Positions 32,600-41,395 of a DNA stretch of 64,000 nt are shown piece by piece. The notes below the pieces were generated by a model. It made no database searches. It was given only the letters and a program-made list of their open reading frames with translations, and was not told where the DNA came from. The first letter of the stretch is position 1. Each line of letters starts with the position of its first letter. Location: NCBI RefSeq assembly GCF_009758255.1, contig NZ_WSEN01000007.1, positions 203,312 to 267,311 of the forward strand, in the 5' to 3' direction. The translations under genes and the position numbers were made by a program. This DNA is from Microbacterium sp. MAH-37. GTDB lineage: Bacteria; Actinomycetota; Actinomycetes; Actinomycetales; Microbacteriaceae.

Positions 32600-33705
32600 G
32601 AGAGTTCCTTCTTCCAGGCGCCCTCGTAGGTGAAGGCGGTGAACCCGAGATCCTCGTTGATCGAGAGCATCGGGCGGTTCTGTTCGGAGTTGTAGGCGAT
32701 GACCCGGGGCGAGTTCGGGTAGCGCTCCCGCCAGGCCAGCAGGCCCTCGGTCTTCACGAGCATGCCCAGGCGGTGTCCGCGATGGCCTGCGAGCACGAGG
32801 GTGTCGTACTGGTGCGTGGTGCCCGAGGCATCCGGACCTATCGCCAGCTCGTTGAACGCGCTCAGTTCACCGGTCTCGATGTGCTGCGCGGCGGTGACGA
32901 ACTGGTGGTAGCCACGGGCTGCGGTGCGCTCGTCCTGCTGCGCGACCCGCGCGGCATCCCAGGTCTCCTCGGGTAGCCCGAGGTCGCCCTCGGGGACATC
33001 GGTGGACATGCGCGACTTCATCCATGCATAGCCGTCGACGTACTCGGCCGGGGTGGGCAGCATCCACTGCACGATCCGGTAGGCGGAAGCGTGCCGGGCC
33101 GCGTCGGTGCGCCGCGACTCCAGTACGGCTGCGGTGTCGTCGTTCCACACCAGTTCGCTGGCGCGCTCCACGGTCTCGAGTGTGTACCCGTTGCGGATGA
33201 GGAATCGTGCCGCGCGGTCGGCGGGAACAGAGCCGAAGCCGGTGGGCGAGGGGATCGGGTCGAGGTCGGATCCGTCATCGCGGTGCTCGGCGAAGTGCAC
33301 GAGCTTGCGCACGCCTGCGTCGCGCGCGACGGACTCGAGGTGGTCGTAGGCGGCCCGGCCGATCCCCTCGTCCTGCGCGTCCCCCAGGAGCGCGACGATG
33401 ACGAAGGCGGTGCGGCCGCCGTCGTCCTGCAGGATGTCGAGTGCGCAGCATCCGACGATCCGGCCGTCCTGCTCGACGTACCATTGGCGCCGCGTCCGGT
33501 CGGGGGTGCTGTAGAGCATCGGCAGCAACGACTCCGCGCTGAGCGCGTCGTCATCGCGACCGGTGCTTTCGAGGATGCTGCGGTTCCGCACCTCCGCGTA
33601 CTCGCGGATCAGCGGGGTGGGCCCCGCGTCCGCCCGTTCGGGAAGAACGAGCGGACGCAGGGTCGCGCCGGCGGGGAGCGCGTGCACAGGGGGAGTGGCG
33701 GTCAT
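32596..33705 (-). CDS. GNAT family N-acetyltransferase (tandem paralogue 2)
   Basis: 369 residues, clearly homologous over its length to the following gene: same C-terminal acetyl-CoA motif 'YDTLVLAGHRGHRLGMLVKTEGLLAW' and 'IAYNSEQNRPMLSINEDLGFTAFTYEGAWKKEL', and same mid-section 'RIVQWMLPTPAEYVDGYAWMKSRMSTDVPEGD'. The two genes arose by duplication and have diverged mainly in the N-terminal half. Lies 12 bp after a 95-residue protein gene; the three form one operon. Confidence 0.85.
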   Translation of the reverse strand: MTATPPVHALPAGATLRPLVLPERADAGPTPLIREYAEVRNRSILESTGRDDDALSAESLLPMLYSTPDRTRRQWYVEQDGRIVGCCALDILQDDGGRTAFVIVALLGDAQDEGIGRAAYDHLESVARDAGVRKLVHFAEHRDDGSDLDPIPSPTGFGSVPADRAARFLIRNGYTLETVERASELVWNDDTAAVLESRRTDAARHASAYRIVQWMLPTPAEYVDGYAWMKSRMSTDVPEGDLGLPEETWDAARVAQQDERTAARGYHQFVTAAQHIETGELSAFNELAIGPDASGTTHQYDTLVLAGHRGHRLGMLVKTEGLLAWRERYPNSPRVIAYNSEQNRPMLSINEDLGFTAFTYEGAWKKELS

Positions 33706-33717
33706 GATGCTCTCGTT

Positions 33718-34005
33718 TCAGCGCAGCCGGAGCTGCAGATCGAAGATGGGCGCCTGGGCGTCCTCGATGGTGGGACGGTTGCGCTCGAGCGTGAGGCGCT
33801 CGCGCTGCTCCTGCTCGGTGACCCGTTCTTCCTGGCGAAGGGTCCGCTCCACCAGCCAGAGGCCGATGGCCAGCCTCAGTCGTTCGGCGGGAGTCAGGTA
33901 CTGACGCTGGTCGGCGTCGGGGAGGGTGAGGATCTGACGATCCTCGATATCCGGCGGGTGTCCCTGACGCTGCAGGGTGCCGGGGGTGAGCAAAGAGGTG
34001 TTCAC
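33718..34005 (-). CDS. Small hydrophilic protein, first structural gene of the GNAT operon
   Basis: 95 residues, starting GTG with AAGGA six bases upstream. Rich in Arg, Gln, Glu and Leu ('LTPAERLRLAIGLWLVERTLRQEERVTEQEQRERLTLERNRP'), predicted largely helical, with no signal peptide or membrane segment. I do not recognise a family. Good ribosome site and a 12-bp spacing to the GNAT gene make it a real gene; a partner or regulator of the acetyltransferases is possible. Confidence 0.65.
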   Translation of the reverse strand: MNTSLLTPGTLQRQGHPPDIEDRQILTLPDADQRQYLTPAERLRLAIGLWLVERTLRQEERVTEQEQRERLTLERNRPTIEDAQAPIFDLQLRLR

Positions 34006-34224
34006 GGTGATTCCTTAGAGGTTGTGGAAATGACCCGGAGGTCGTCGATGGGGCGATCAGGGGCGGATGCGCGCCGAGGCGGCGTGCGGATCCACGGGTG
34101 ACGGCGGTCAGCGGGCCGGAACGGCCGGCGGATGCCGGAGGAGCGCTGCCGATGGTCGGCGAGGTGCGCGGGAGGCGTCAGACCTGTGGTGTCGATGCGA
34201 CGACAGGGACGCGGCGATCGGAGA

Positions 34225-34242
34225 CCGGCACAGAGGTGCCGG
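34225..34242 (-). promoter_or_regulatory. Hairpin in the leader of the GNAT operon
   Basis: CCGGCAC-4-GTGCCGG, a 7-bp stem with a tight four-base loop, 27 bases after the stop of the short leader ORF and 220 bases before the 95-residue gene. It could act as an attenuator or pause site. The rest of 34006-34268 shows no convincing gene on either strand. Confidence 0.4.
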
Positions 34243-34268
34243 GAGGATCGAGGAGGGCGGGTGGCCTG

Positions 34269-34373
34269 CTAGCTCAGCCCGGAGAACCCGACGGGAGAAA
34301 CCGAGTGCGCGAAGCACGCGAACGAGCGCGCGGCTGGGCCGTCGAGGCGGGCGTCAGTCTTCGTGATCATCAT
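34269..34373 (-). CDS. Short leader ORF (34 residues) upstream of the GNAT operon
   Basis: ATGATGATCACG... encodes 34 residues, starting MMITKTDARLDGPAARSFAC and ending in HSVSPVGFSGLS. It has a strong Shine-Dalgarno (AAGGAGAG, seven bases before the ATG) and begins about 28 nt after the predicted transcription start of a good promoter. A hairpin follows its stop. This fits a regulatory leader peptide, though a functional small protein is also possible. No family recognised. Confidence 0.55.
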   Translation of the reverse strand: MMITKTDARLDGPAARSFACFAHSVSPVGFSGLS

Positions 34374-34407
34374 CGGTCTCTCCTTTCCTTCAAGCGATCG
34401 GTGAGTC

Positions 34408-34437
34408 ACGCTAGCGGGAACTTCCCAGCCGAGTCAA
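34408..34437 (-). promoter_or_regulatory. Promoter with internal operator for the GNAT operon
   Basis: On the minus strand, -35 TTGACT (34432-34437), 18-bp spacer, -10 TAGCGT (34408-34413). The spacer contains the perfect palindrome GGGAA-C-TTCCC (34416-34426), positioned where a bound repressor would block RNA polymerase. One of the clearest promoters in the window. Confidence 0.65.
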
Positions 34438-34492
34438 GCATTCGGGCGTGTCATCGGCGTGTCGCGTGCGGCGGATCGTCTGGCGGACGGCG

Positions 34493-34529
34493 CGGAATCC
34501 CCTGAAGAGCCGCAGGATTCCGGTAGCGT
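34493..34529 (+). promoter_or_regulatory. Hairpin and -10 box upstream of smc
   Basis: Inverted repeat CGGAATCC (34493-34500) and GGATTCCG (34515-34522), followed at once by TAGCGT (34524-34529), a plausible -10 element 35 bp before the smc start. The hairpin may be an operator or simply a terminator remnant. Confidence 0.35.
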
Positions 34530-34564
34530 AGCGGCGTGATTCCCCTGACCCCGAAGGCCCCGGC

Positions 34565-37500
34565 ATGCATCTGAAGAGCCTCACGCTCAAGGGCTTCAAG
34601 TCGTTCGCGCAGCCGACGACCTTCGTGTTCGAGCCAGGCGTCACCTGCATCGTCGGCCCGAACGGATCGGGCAAGTCCAACGTCGTGGACGCCCTGGCCT
34701 GGGTGATGGGGGAGCAGGGCGCGAAGACGCTGCGCGGCGGCAAGATGGAGGACGTCATCTTCGCGGGCACCTCGACGCGTGGGCCGCTCGGCCGCGCGGA
34801 GGTGCAGCTCACGATTGACAACGCCGACGGTGCATTGCCGATCGAGTACGCCGAGGTCACGATCAGCCGCACCCTGTTCCGGAACGGCTCCAGCGAGTAC
34901 GCGATCAACGGCACCGGATGCCGGCTGCTGGACGTGCAGGAACTGCTCAGCGACTCCGGCCTCGGCCGCGAGATGCACGTCATCGTCGGGCAGGGTCGCC
35001 TGGACACCGTGCTGCAGGCCTCTCCCGAGGATCGCCGCGGATTCATCGAGGAGGCCGCCGGCATCCTGAAGCACCGGCGCCGCAAGGAGAAGACCCTCCG
35101 CAAGCTCGACGCCATGGAGACCAACCTGACTCGTCTCAGCGACCTGGCGGGCGAGATCCGCCGGCAGCTGAAGCCGCTCGGAAGGCAGGCCGAGATCGCG
35201 CGCGAGGCGCAGACGATCGCCGCGGTGGTGCGGGACGCGAAGGCCCGGCTCTTCGCCGACGACGTCGTCGCGCTGCGGACCACCCTCGCCGATCACACCC
35301 GCACCGAGAACGAGCGGCACACCGAGCGCCTGGTGCTGTCCGACCAGGTCGACGCCGTGCACACCGGTATCATCCGTCTGGAGGCCGAGCAGAATTCCGC
35401 CGCCGTCGACGAGGCGCGCCGCGTGGCGTTCGGCCTCGAGCAGGTGCAGGAGCGCATGCGAGGTCTGTTCACCCTGGCGAATCAGCGTCTGGCGCTGCTC
35501 GGCAGCGAGGACGACGACGCGGTGACGGCGATCACGGTCACGCAGAACACGATCGACGAGGCCAAGGACGAGATCACGCGGATCTCGGAGGGACTCGGTG
35601 ACGCGCAGGACGCCGCAGCCGCGGCGAGCCGCGAGGTCGTGCAGGCTCGTGCAGAGCTGGACACGCTGGACGTCGACATCGCCGAGCAGAGCGCCCTGGT
35701 CTCGGCCTACGACATGCGGCTGAACACGCTGCGCGGAAACGCGGATGCCGCGGCATCCGCGCTGGCCGCCGTGCGCGGTGCGGTGCTGCGCCAGGAGAAC
35801 GCGCTGGAGGCCGCACAGGCCCGTCGCCGTGAGGCGGCGGAGGCGCTGGAGTCGTTCGAGGAGGGCGAGGCGCCCGAGGGATCCGCAGCGGAGCATGCCG
35901 CCGCGTACGAGACCGCCCAGCAGGCCGCCACAGCGGCCGAGGCGGAGCGCGACGGGCTGCGGGAACGGCTGCACGAGGCGGAGCGCGAGGCCGATGCGCT
36001 GACGGCGAAGGCCGCCGCGCTGACGAGCGCGCTGTCGTTTTCGGGCGGTGCCGCCGACCTCGTCGCCGAGGGCACTCCCGGCGTGCAGGGGCTCGTCGGT
36101 GATTCCGTGCAGGTCAAGGCGGGATTCGAGGCGGCCGTCGCCGCGGTGCTCGGGCCTCTCGCCGAGGGCGTGCTGGTGGATGCCGCGGACGATGCGTTCG
36201 CACTCGTGCCGCATGCGCAGGGGCGCGGTGCCATCGACATCGTGATCGGTTCAGCAGAGGTCTCAGGCGGTGCCCCGGCGGTGGAGGGCACGGTCGCCGC
36301 GTCCGAGGTCGCGACCGCTCCCGCCGGCGTACTCGGCATCCTCGCGCACGTGCTCGTCGCCGATGACCTCGACGCCGCGAGGTCCGCGCGTGCCGCTCTG
36401 GACGCGCTTGGCGACACCACGACGGCCATCGTGACCCGAGACGGCGAGGTGCTCACCGCCCACACCCTGCGAGCGGGTTCGGGGGAGCGCTCCCGGCTCG
36501 AGCTCGCTGCGGAGCGGGATGCCGCGGCGGAGCGCCTAGACGAAGTCCGCGGGATCGTCGACGCGCTGCGCACCGAGCGCGCCGAGGCGACCGAGCGTGT
36601 GGAGACGACCAGGCGCGAGGCCAAGGAGGCCCTGCAGCGGCTTCGCGAGCACGACGCCGCGCTGGCCACGCATGCCGAGCAGCTGAACCGCGTGACCGTG
36701 CGGCACGAGGCCGCCGTCGCGGAGTGCGACCGGCTGGAGTCCGGCTTCGGCCAGGCGCAGTCCGCCGTCGCGGATGCCGAGCAGGCGATGGCGAAGGCGA
36801 AGGCGGAGCTCGAAGGTGCCGAGCGCGAGCCGCGGCCGGTTCTCGACGCATCCGCCCGTGACGGACTGCTCGAGGCGCTCGAGACCGCCCGCGAGGGCGA
36901 GGTCAGGGCCCGCCTCGAGATCGAGACGCTGCGTGAGCGCGTGCGCGCAGCGCAGACCAGGGTCGTGACGCTGGAGCGTCAGCGTGAGGCGGAGAGATCC
37001 GCGGCGGAAGAGGCCGCGCGTCGCGCCGTCATCCGGCGAGCACAGCGCGAGGCCGCGAGCGGCGTCGCGGACGAGCTGCCGCGGGTGCTCGACTCGATCG
37101 ATCGGTCCGTCACCGAGGCTCGAGTGGCGCTGGCCGAGGCCGAGGCGGAGCGCTCCGCCCAGAACGAGGAGCTCACGGCGCTGCGCGCCCAGGAGACCTC
37201 GCTCCGCGAGCGCCTCGCGGGCCTCACGGAGAGCGTGCACGGCCTCGAGCTGCAGATCCACGAGAAGAAGCTGCACTTGTCCAGCCTGCTCGAGCGGGTA
37301 TCGTCCGAGCTGGCGCTCGATGAAGATATTCTCATTGCGGAATATGGTCCCGACCAGCCGGTTCCCCGTGATCCGGGAGCGGAGGAGCAGGATGACGATA
37401 CTGCGATCCCGTTCGACCGTCGCATCCAGGAGCGTCGTCTGAAGGACGCCGAGCGCAAGCTCGCACAGCTGGGACGGGTCAATCCGCTGGCGCTCGAGGA

Positions 37501-38083
37501 GTTCGCCGCGCTCGAGCAGCGGCACGCGTTCCTCACCGAGCAGCTGGCAGACCTGACGAAGACCCGCCAGGACCTGCTGACGATCATCGCCGAGCTCGAT
37601 GAGCGGATGCAGACGATCTTCGCCGCCGCCTTCGAGGACACCAGGCAGGCCTTCACCGAGGTGTTCCCGGTGCTGTTCCCCGGCGGCGCGGGCAGCATCT
37701 CGCTGACCAAGCCCGACGACATGCTCACCACCGGCATCGAGGTCGCCGTGCGGCCGGTCGGCAAGAAGATCGAGCGACTGTCGCTGCTCTCCGGTGGAGA
37801 GCGGTCCCTGGCCGCCGTGGCGCTGCTCGTCGCGATCTTCAAGGCCCGGCCGAGCCCGTTCTACATCCTCGACGAGGTGGAGGCGGCGCTTGACGACGCG
37901 AACCTCGGGCGGCTGCTGGCCGTGTTCGAGCAGCTGCGCGAGAACTCGCAGCTGCTGATCATCACGCACCAGAAGCGCACCATGGAGATCGCGGACGCCC
38001 TCTACGGAGTCTCGATGCGCCAGGATGGCGTGTCAGCGGTGGTCGGCCAGCGCGTCGGCGATCGCGCAGCAGCATCCGTCTGA
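34565..38083 (+). CDS. smc: Chromosome segregation protein SMC
   Basis: 1172 residues. The condensin ATPase that compacts and resolves chromosomes. N-terminal Walker A GPNGSGKSN at about 32-40; long coiled coil (about 170-500), hinge domain (about 500-660, 'GVQGLVGDSVQVKAGFEAAVAAVLGPLAEGVLVD'), return coiled coil, and the C-terminal head with signature 'LSGGERSLAAVALLVAIF' and Walker B 'FYILDEVEAALDD'. Length and order are standard. The next gene is ftsY, 52 bp downstream, as in many actinobacteria. Confidence 0.96.
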   Translation: MHLKSLTLKGFKSFAQPTTFVFEPGVTCIVGPNGSGKSNVVDALAWVMGEQGAKTLRGGKMEDVIFAGTSTRGPLGRAEVQLTIDNADGALPIEYAEVTISRTLFRNGSSEYAINGTGCRLLDVQELLSDSGLGREMHVIVGQGRLDTVLQASPEDRRGFIEEAAGILKHRRRKEKTLRKLDAMETNLTRLSDLAGEIRRQLKPLGRQAEIAREAQTIAAVVRDAKARLFADDVVALRTTLADHTRTENERHTERLVLSDQVDAVHTGIIRLEAEQNSAAVDEARRVAFGLEQVQERMRGLFTLANQRLALLGSEDDDAVTAITVTQNTIDEAKDEITRISEGLGDAQDAAAAASREVVQARAELDTLDVDIAEQSALVSAYDMRLNTLRGNADAAASALAAVRGAVLRQENALEAAQARRREAAEALESFEEGEAPEGSAAEHAAAYETAQQAATAAEAERDGLRERLHEAEREADALTAKAAALTSALSFSGGAADLVAEGTPGVQGLVGDSVQVKAGFEAAVAAVLGPLAEGVLVDAADDAFALVPHAQGRGAIDIVIGSAEVSGGAPAVEGTVAASEVATAPAGVLGILAHVLVADDLDAARSARAALDALGDTTTAIVTRDGEVLTAHTLRAGSGERSRLELAAERDAAAERLDEVRGIVDALRTERAEATERVETTRREAKEALQRLREHDAALATHAEQLNRVTVRHEAAVAECDRLESGFGQAQSAVADAEQAMAKAKAELEGAEREPRPVLDASARDGLLEALETAREGEVRARLEIETLRERVRAAQTRVVTLERQREAERSAAEEAARRAVIRRAQREAASGVADELPRVLDSIDRSVTEARVALAEAEAERSAQNEELTALRAQETSLRERLAGLTESVHGLELQIHEKKLHLSSLLERVSSELALDEDILIAEYGPDQPVPRDPGAEEQDDDTAIPFDRRIQERRLKDAERKLAQLGRVNPLALEEFAALEQRHAFLTEQLADLTKTRQDLLTIIAELDERMQTIFAAAFEDTRQAFTEVFPVLFPGGAGSISLTKPDDMLTTGIEVAVRPVGKKIERLSLLSGGERSLAAVALLVAIFKARPSPFYILDEVEAALDDANLGRLLAVFEQLRENSQLLIITHQKRTMEIADALYGVSMRQDGVSAVVGQRVGDRAAASV

Positions 38084-38135
38084 GCCGTCGGCGAACACGC
38101 CGGGGCGAGACCGTCGTGCACCGTAGGCTGGTGGC

Positions 38136-39011
38136 ATGGCGGAGAAGTCCTGGTCCCTCGGTCGCGCGCTGCGCGGCATGTTCGTCAAGCCCACGATCGA
38201 CGAGACGACGTGGGACGACCTCGAGACCGCGCTGATCGGCGCCGACTTCGGCCCCGACATCACCGAGCGCATCATCGACGAGCTGCGCGAGAAGGTCGAG
38301 CGCTATCGCACGACCGATCCGAAGGACCTGCAGCGGATGCTGCGAGAGACGCTCGAGGAGCACTTCGCGAAGTTCGACACCACGCTCAAGCTCTCGGAGC
38401 GCCCCGCCGTCGTGCTCGTCGTCGGCGTGAACGGCGTCGGCAAGACGACCACGATCGGGAAGTTCACGAAGTTCCTGCGCGGCTACCAGCGCAGCGTCGT
38501 CGTCGGCGCCGCCGACACCTTCCGCGCAGCGGCGGTGGATCAGCTCGCGACCTGGGCGCAGCGCGCGGGAGCGGCGATCGTGCGGCCGGAGCAGCAGGGC
38601 CAGGATCCAGCATCCGTGGCCTTCCAGACCGTCGACTACGCGAAGCAGAACGGCATCGAGATCGCGATCATCGACACCGCCGGCCGCTTGCACACCAAGG
38701 GTGGCCTGATGGACGAGCTCGGCAAGATCAAGCGCGTCGTCGAAAAGCAGGCGCCCATCAGCGAGGTGCTGTTGGTGCTGGACGCCACCACTGGCCAGAA
38801 CGGTGTGATGCAGGCCGAGTCGTTCCTGCAGCACGCCGGCGTGACGGGTCTGGTCATCACCAAGCTGGACGGCTCGGCGAAGGGCGGCTTCGTGCTCGCG
38901 GTTCAGGAGCGCACCGGCATCCCGGTGAAGCTCCTCGGACAGGGCGAGGGCATCGACGACCTCACCGGCTTCACGCCGCACGTGTTCGTGCAGTCGCTGG
39001 TCGGCGCCTGA
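38136..39011 (+). CDS. ftsY: Signal recognition particle receptor FtsY
   Basis: 291 residues, a short form that lacks the acidic A domain and begins almost directly with the N domain ('SLGRALRGMF...'). GTPase motif G1 GVNGVGKT at 97-104, 'DTFRAAAVDQL', 'DTAGRLHTKGGLMDEL' and 'TKLDGSAKGG'. Docks SRP-ribosome complexes at the membrane with Ffh (43873). TAGGCT ends six bases before ATG, suggesting a leaderless mRNA. Confidence 0.95.
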   Translation: MAEKSWSLGRALRGMFVKPTIDETTWDDLETALIGADFGPDITERIIDELREKVERYRTTDPKDLQRMLRETLEEHFAKFDTTLKLSERPAVVLVVGVNGVGKTTTIGKFTKFLRGYQRSVVVGAADTFRAAAVDQLATWAQRAGAAIVRPEQQGQDPASVAFQTVDYAKQNGIEIAIIDTAGRLHTKGGLMDELGKIKRVVEKQAPISEVLLVLDATTGQNGVMQAESFLQHAGVTGLVITKLDGSAKGGFVLAVQERTGIPVKLLGQGEGIDDLTGFTPHVFVQSLVGA

Positions 39012-39079
39012 TCCGAACTCGTCGACAACGCTGGCGCGTCGGGCTGGCGCAACACGGACAAGGCTGGTTGCATAGCGAT

Positions 39080-39580
39080 ATGGCGATCGAACACGACTAC
39101 TTCGGACTGCTGTCCTCGGGGCCGGACGGGTCGATCTTCTGGTCGGAGCGCGTCGACCTCGGCGACCAGTCGGTCACTGTCGACCTGACCGCGCCGGACC
39201 AGGACGACGTGTCGATCGACGCCCTCGACATCGCGGCGGCGCTCATCAGCGGGCTCGAGGATGTGGATGCCACGGCTCGACGTTCGATGCTCTCCGAACT
39301 GGACGATCGCACCAGCGAGGTGACCGAGTACATCCTGCAGCAGCAGGAGGAGTTCGGCGACCAGCTCGCCGAGGTGCTCGTCGACGTCTCGGGTGATGAC
39401 GCGGTGGACATCATCCGCTCGTTGACGCTGATCAGCATGACGCTGCTCGTCGACGAGCACGGCGGCAGCGATCCGTTCGCCGTGCTGGAGTACACGCTCG
39501 ACGCCGGCGGTGCAGATGACGTGCTGCTGGTGAACCTCGCCTCCGACGGCTCTGTGCTGTCGGTGATGAGCGGGGACTGA
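39080..39580 (+). CDS. Conserved hypothetical protein, DUF2004-like
   Basis: 166 residues, strongly acidic, beginning 'MAIEHDYFGLLSSGPDGSIFWSERVDLGDQSVTVDLTAPDQDDVS'. The pattern of a 'W..V.L....V.VDL' strand pair followed by an acidic helical domain resembles DUF2004-type proteins, a weak assignment. No signal peptide or membrane segment. Downstream of ftsY, convergent with lipA; the gap between them is filled by an inverted pair of dispersed repeats. Confidence 0.65.
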   Translation: MAIEHDYFGLLSSGPDGSIFWSERVDLGDQSVTVDLTAPDQDDVSIDALDIAAALISGLEDVDATARRSMLSELDDRTSEVTEYILQQQEEFGDQLAEVLVDVSGDDAVDIIRSLTLISMTLLVDEHGGSDPFAVLEYTLDAGGADDVLLVNLASDGSVLSVMSGD

Positions 39581-39583
39581 CGC

Positions 39584-39673
39584 CCTTCGTCTCGTCGCTG
39601 CGCTCCTCGCTCAGGGGCCGGAGCATGAACCTCTTGGATCCTGAGCGAGCGAAGCGAGACGAAGCGACGAAGG
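39584..39673. repeat. Inverted pair of the dispersed GAGCGAGCG repeat, probable bidirectional terminator
   Basis: Left copy 39584-39615 (CCTTCGTCTCGTCGCT... ending GCTCAGG) and right copy 39640-39673 (CCTGAGCGAGCGAAGC... ending GAAGG) are in opposite orientation and could form a long imperfect stem. The right copy holds the 22-bp core of the repeats at coaD and trmD with one mismatch. It lies exactly between the convergent 3' ends of the DUF2004-like gene and lipA. Confidence 0.75.
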
Positions 39674-39683
39674 ACGGGAGACG

Positions 39684-40673
39684 TCAGACCGCCTGAGCGA
39701 AGCCCAGATCCGCGCTCTCGGCGATGTGCGCGAGGTGCGACGGGATCGGGCGGCCCTTCGAGATCATCGACTGCGCCCACAGACGCCCGGCGCGGTACGA
39801 CGAGCGCACCAGAGGGCCGGCGAGCACGCCGAGGAAGCCGATGCGCTCCGCCTCCTCTTTGAATCCGACGAACTCGTCGGGCTTCACCCAGCGCGCCACC
39901 GGCAGATGACGGGGGGAGGGGCGCAGGTACTGCGTGATCGTGATGATGTCGCATCCGGCGTCGTGCAGGTCCTGCAGCGCCTGCACGACCTCTTCCGGCT
40001 CCTCGCCCATGCCGAGGATGAGGTTCGACTTGGTGATGAGACCCGCCTCGTGGCCCTGCGTGATCACATTCAGCGAGCGCTCGTACTTGAACGCCGGGCG
40101 GATGCGCTTGAAGATGCGCGGCACGGTCTCGACGTTGTGGGCGAACACCTCGGGGCGGGCGTCGAAGATCTGGCCCAGGAACGCCGGGTCGGCGTTGTGC
40201 TCGTTGGCGAGCAGTTCGACGCCGGTGTTCGGGTTCATGGCATGGATCTGGCGCACCGTCTCGGCGTTCAGCCACGCACCGGTGTCGGGCAGGTCGTCGC
40301 GCGCGACGCTGGTGACGGTGGCATAGCGCAGACCCATCCGCTGCACGCTCTCGGCGACGCGGCGCGGCTCGTCGGTGTCGTAGGCGTCCGGCTTGCCGGT
40401 GTCGATCTGGCAGAAGTCGCACCGACGGGTGCACTGCGAACCGCCGATGAGGAAGGTGGCCTCGCGGTCCTCCCAGCACTCGAAGATGTTCGGGCAGCCG
40501 GCCTCCTGGCAGACGGTGTGCAGATCCTCGGTCTTCACCAGGGACTGCAGCGCCTGGTACTCCGGGCCCATCTTCGCCTTCGTGCGGATCCACTCCGGCT
40601 TGCGTTCGATCGGGGTCTCGGCGTTGCGGACCTCGAGACGGAGCAGCTTGCGTCCCTCGGGCCCGGCGCTCAC
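39684..40673 (-). CDS. lipA: Lipoyl synthase
   Basis: 329 residues, radical-SAM enzyme that inserts two sulfurs into octanoyl chains. Auxiliary cluster cysteines Cys55, Cys60, Cys66 and radical-SAM cysteines Cys81, Cys85, Cys88 (CTRRCDFC) are all present, with the C-terminal '[11 protein letters not shown]' whose Ser ligates the auxiliary cluster. Starts GTG, overlapping the lipB stop by 4 bp (GTGA). Confidence 0.97.
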   Translation of the reverse strand: MSAGPEGRKLLRLEVRNAETPIERKPEWIRTKAKMGPEYQALQSLVKTEDLHTVCQEAGCPNIFECWEDREATFLIGGSQCTRRCDFCQIDTGKPDAYDTDEPRRVAESVQRMGLRYATVTSVARDDLPDTGAWLNAETVRQIHAMNPNTGVELLANEHNADPAFLGQIFDARPEVFAHNVETVPRIFKRIRPAFKYERSLNVITQGHEAGLITKSNLILGMGEEPEEVVQALQDLHDAGCDIITITQYLRPSPRHLPVARWVKPDEFVGFKEEAERIGFLGVLAGPLVRSSYRAGRLWAQSMISKGRPIPSHLAHIAESADLGFAQAV

Positions 40674-41308
40674 GCGGCCACCTCCGCGTACTCGGCGGCG
40701 AAGGCATCGGAGACGGCCTCCACGAGGTCGACGGGCGAGACGGCGCGACCGGTCGTCTCGCTGACGGTGGTGACTCCGGCATCCGTGATCCCGCACGGGA
40801 TGATGCCGCGGAAGCCGGCGAGCGTGTTGTCGCAGTTGATCGCGAAACCGTGCATGGTCACACCCTGCTGCACACGCACGCCGATCGCGGCGACCTTGTC
40901 CTCGCTGAGGGGGCGGCGCACCCACACGCCACTGCGTCCCTCGACCTGGTACCCGTCGACGCCGAACGGGCGCAGCACGTCGATGAGCAGCCGCTCGATG
41001 CGGCGCACGTGGGCGACGACGTCCATCGGCTCAGGCAGGCGCACGATCGGGTATCCGACCAGCTGGCCCGGCCCGTGCCAGGTGATCTTACCGCCGCGGT
41101 CGACGTCGATCACGGGGGTGCCGTCCTGCGGGCGCTCCTGAGGCTCGGTGCGCTTGCCGGCCGTGTAGACGGCCTCGTGCTCGAGCAGCAGCAGGGTGTC
41201 CGGCCGGTCGCCCGCGACGACGTCCCGGTGCACGCTGCGCTGCAGCTCCCAGCCGTCGAGATAGGGGAGGAACTCGGGGTCGAGTCCAGCGATCTGGATG
41301 TCGAGCAT
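40670..41308 (-). CDS. lipB: Octanoyl-[acyl-carrier-protein]-protein N-octanoyltransferase
   Basis: 212 residues. Transfers octanoyl from ACP to lipoyl domains, the step before LipA. '[16 protein letters not shown]', '[19 protein letters not shown]', catalytic Lys138 ('[11 protein letters not shown]') and Cys172 ('[13 protein letters not shown]') are present. First gene of lipBA; 87 bp separate it from the divergent TetR gene. Confidence 0.96.
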   Translation of the reverse strand: MLDIQIAGLDPEFLPYLDGWELQRSVHRDVVAGDRPDTLLLLEHEAVYTAGKRTEPQERPQDGTPVIDVDRGGKITWHGPGQLVGYPIVRLPEPMDVVAHVRRIERLLIDVLRPFGVDGYQVEGRSGVWVRRPLSEDKVAAIGVRVQQGVTMHGFAINCDNTLAGFRGIIPCGITDAGVTTVSETTGRAVSPVDLVEAVSDAFAAEYAEVAA

Positions 41309-41334
41309 GTGTGCGCTCCATCGGGTCACGGTTA

Positions 41335-41349
41335 TTGGATCGCGTCCAA
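41335..41349. promoter_or_regulatory. Probable TetR operator between lipB and the TetR gene
   Basis: Inverted repeat TTGGA-N5-TCCAA in the 87-bp divergent region, upstream of the TACGCT -10 box of the TetR gene. Confidence 0.4.
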
Positions 41350-41395
41350 GAATACCTCTGTTCGTGATCTCCGGTACACCGATACGCTGTGGCAC

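Noticed and set aside
34067..34366. Plus-strand frame of about 100 codons upstream of smc
   Set aside because: No ribosome site, Arg/Gly-rich composition, and it is antisense to the better supported leader ORF and promoter.
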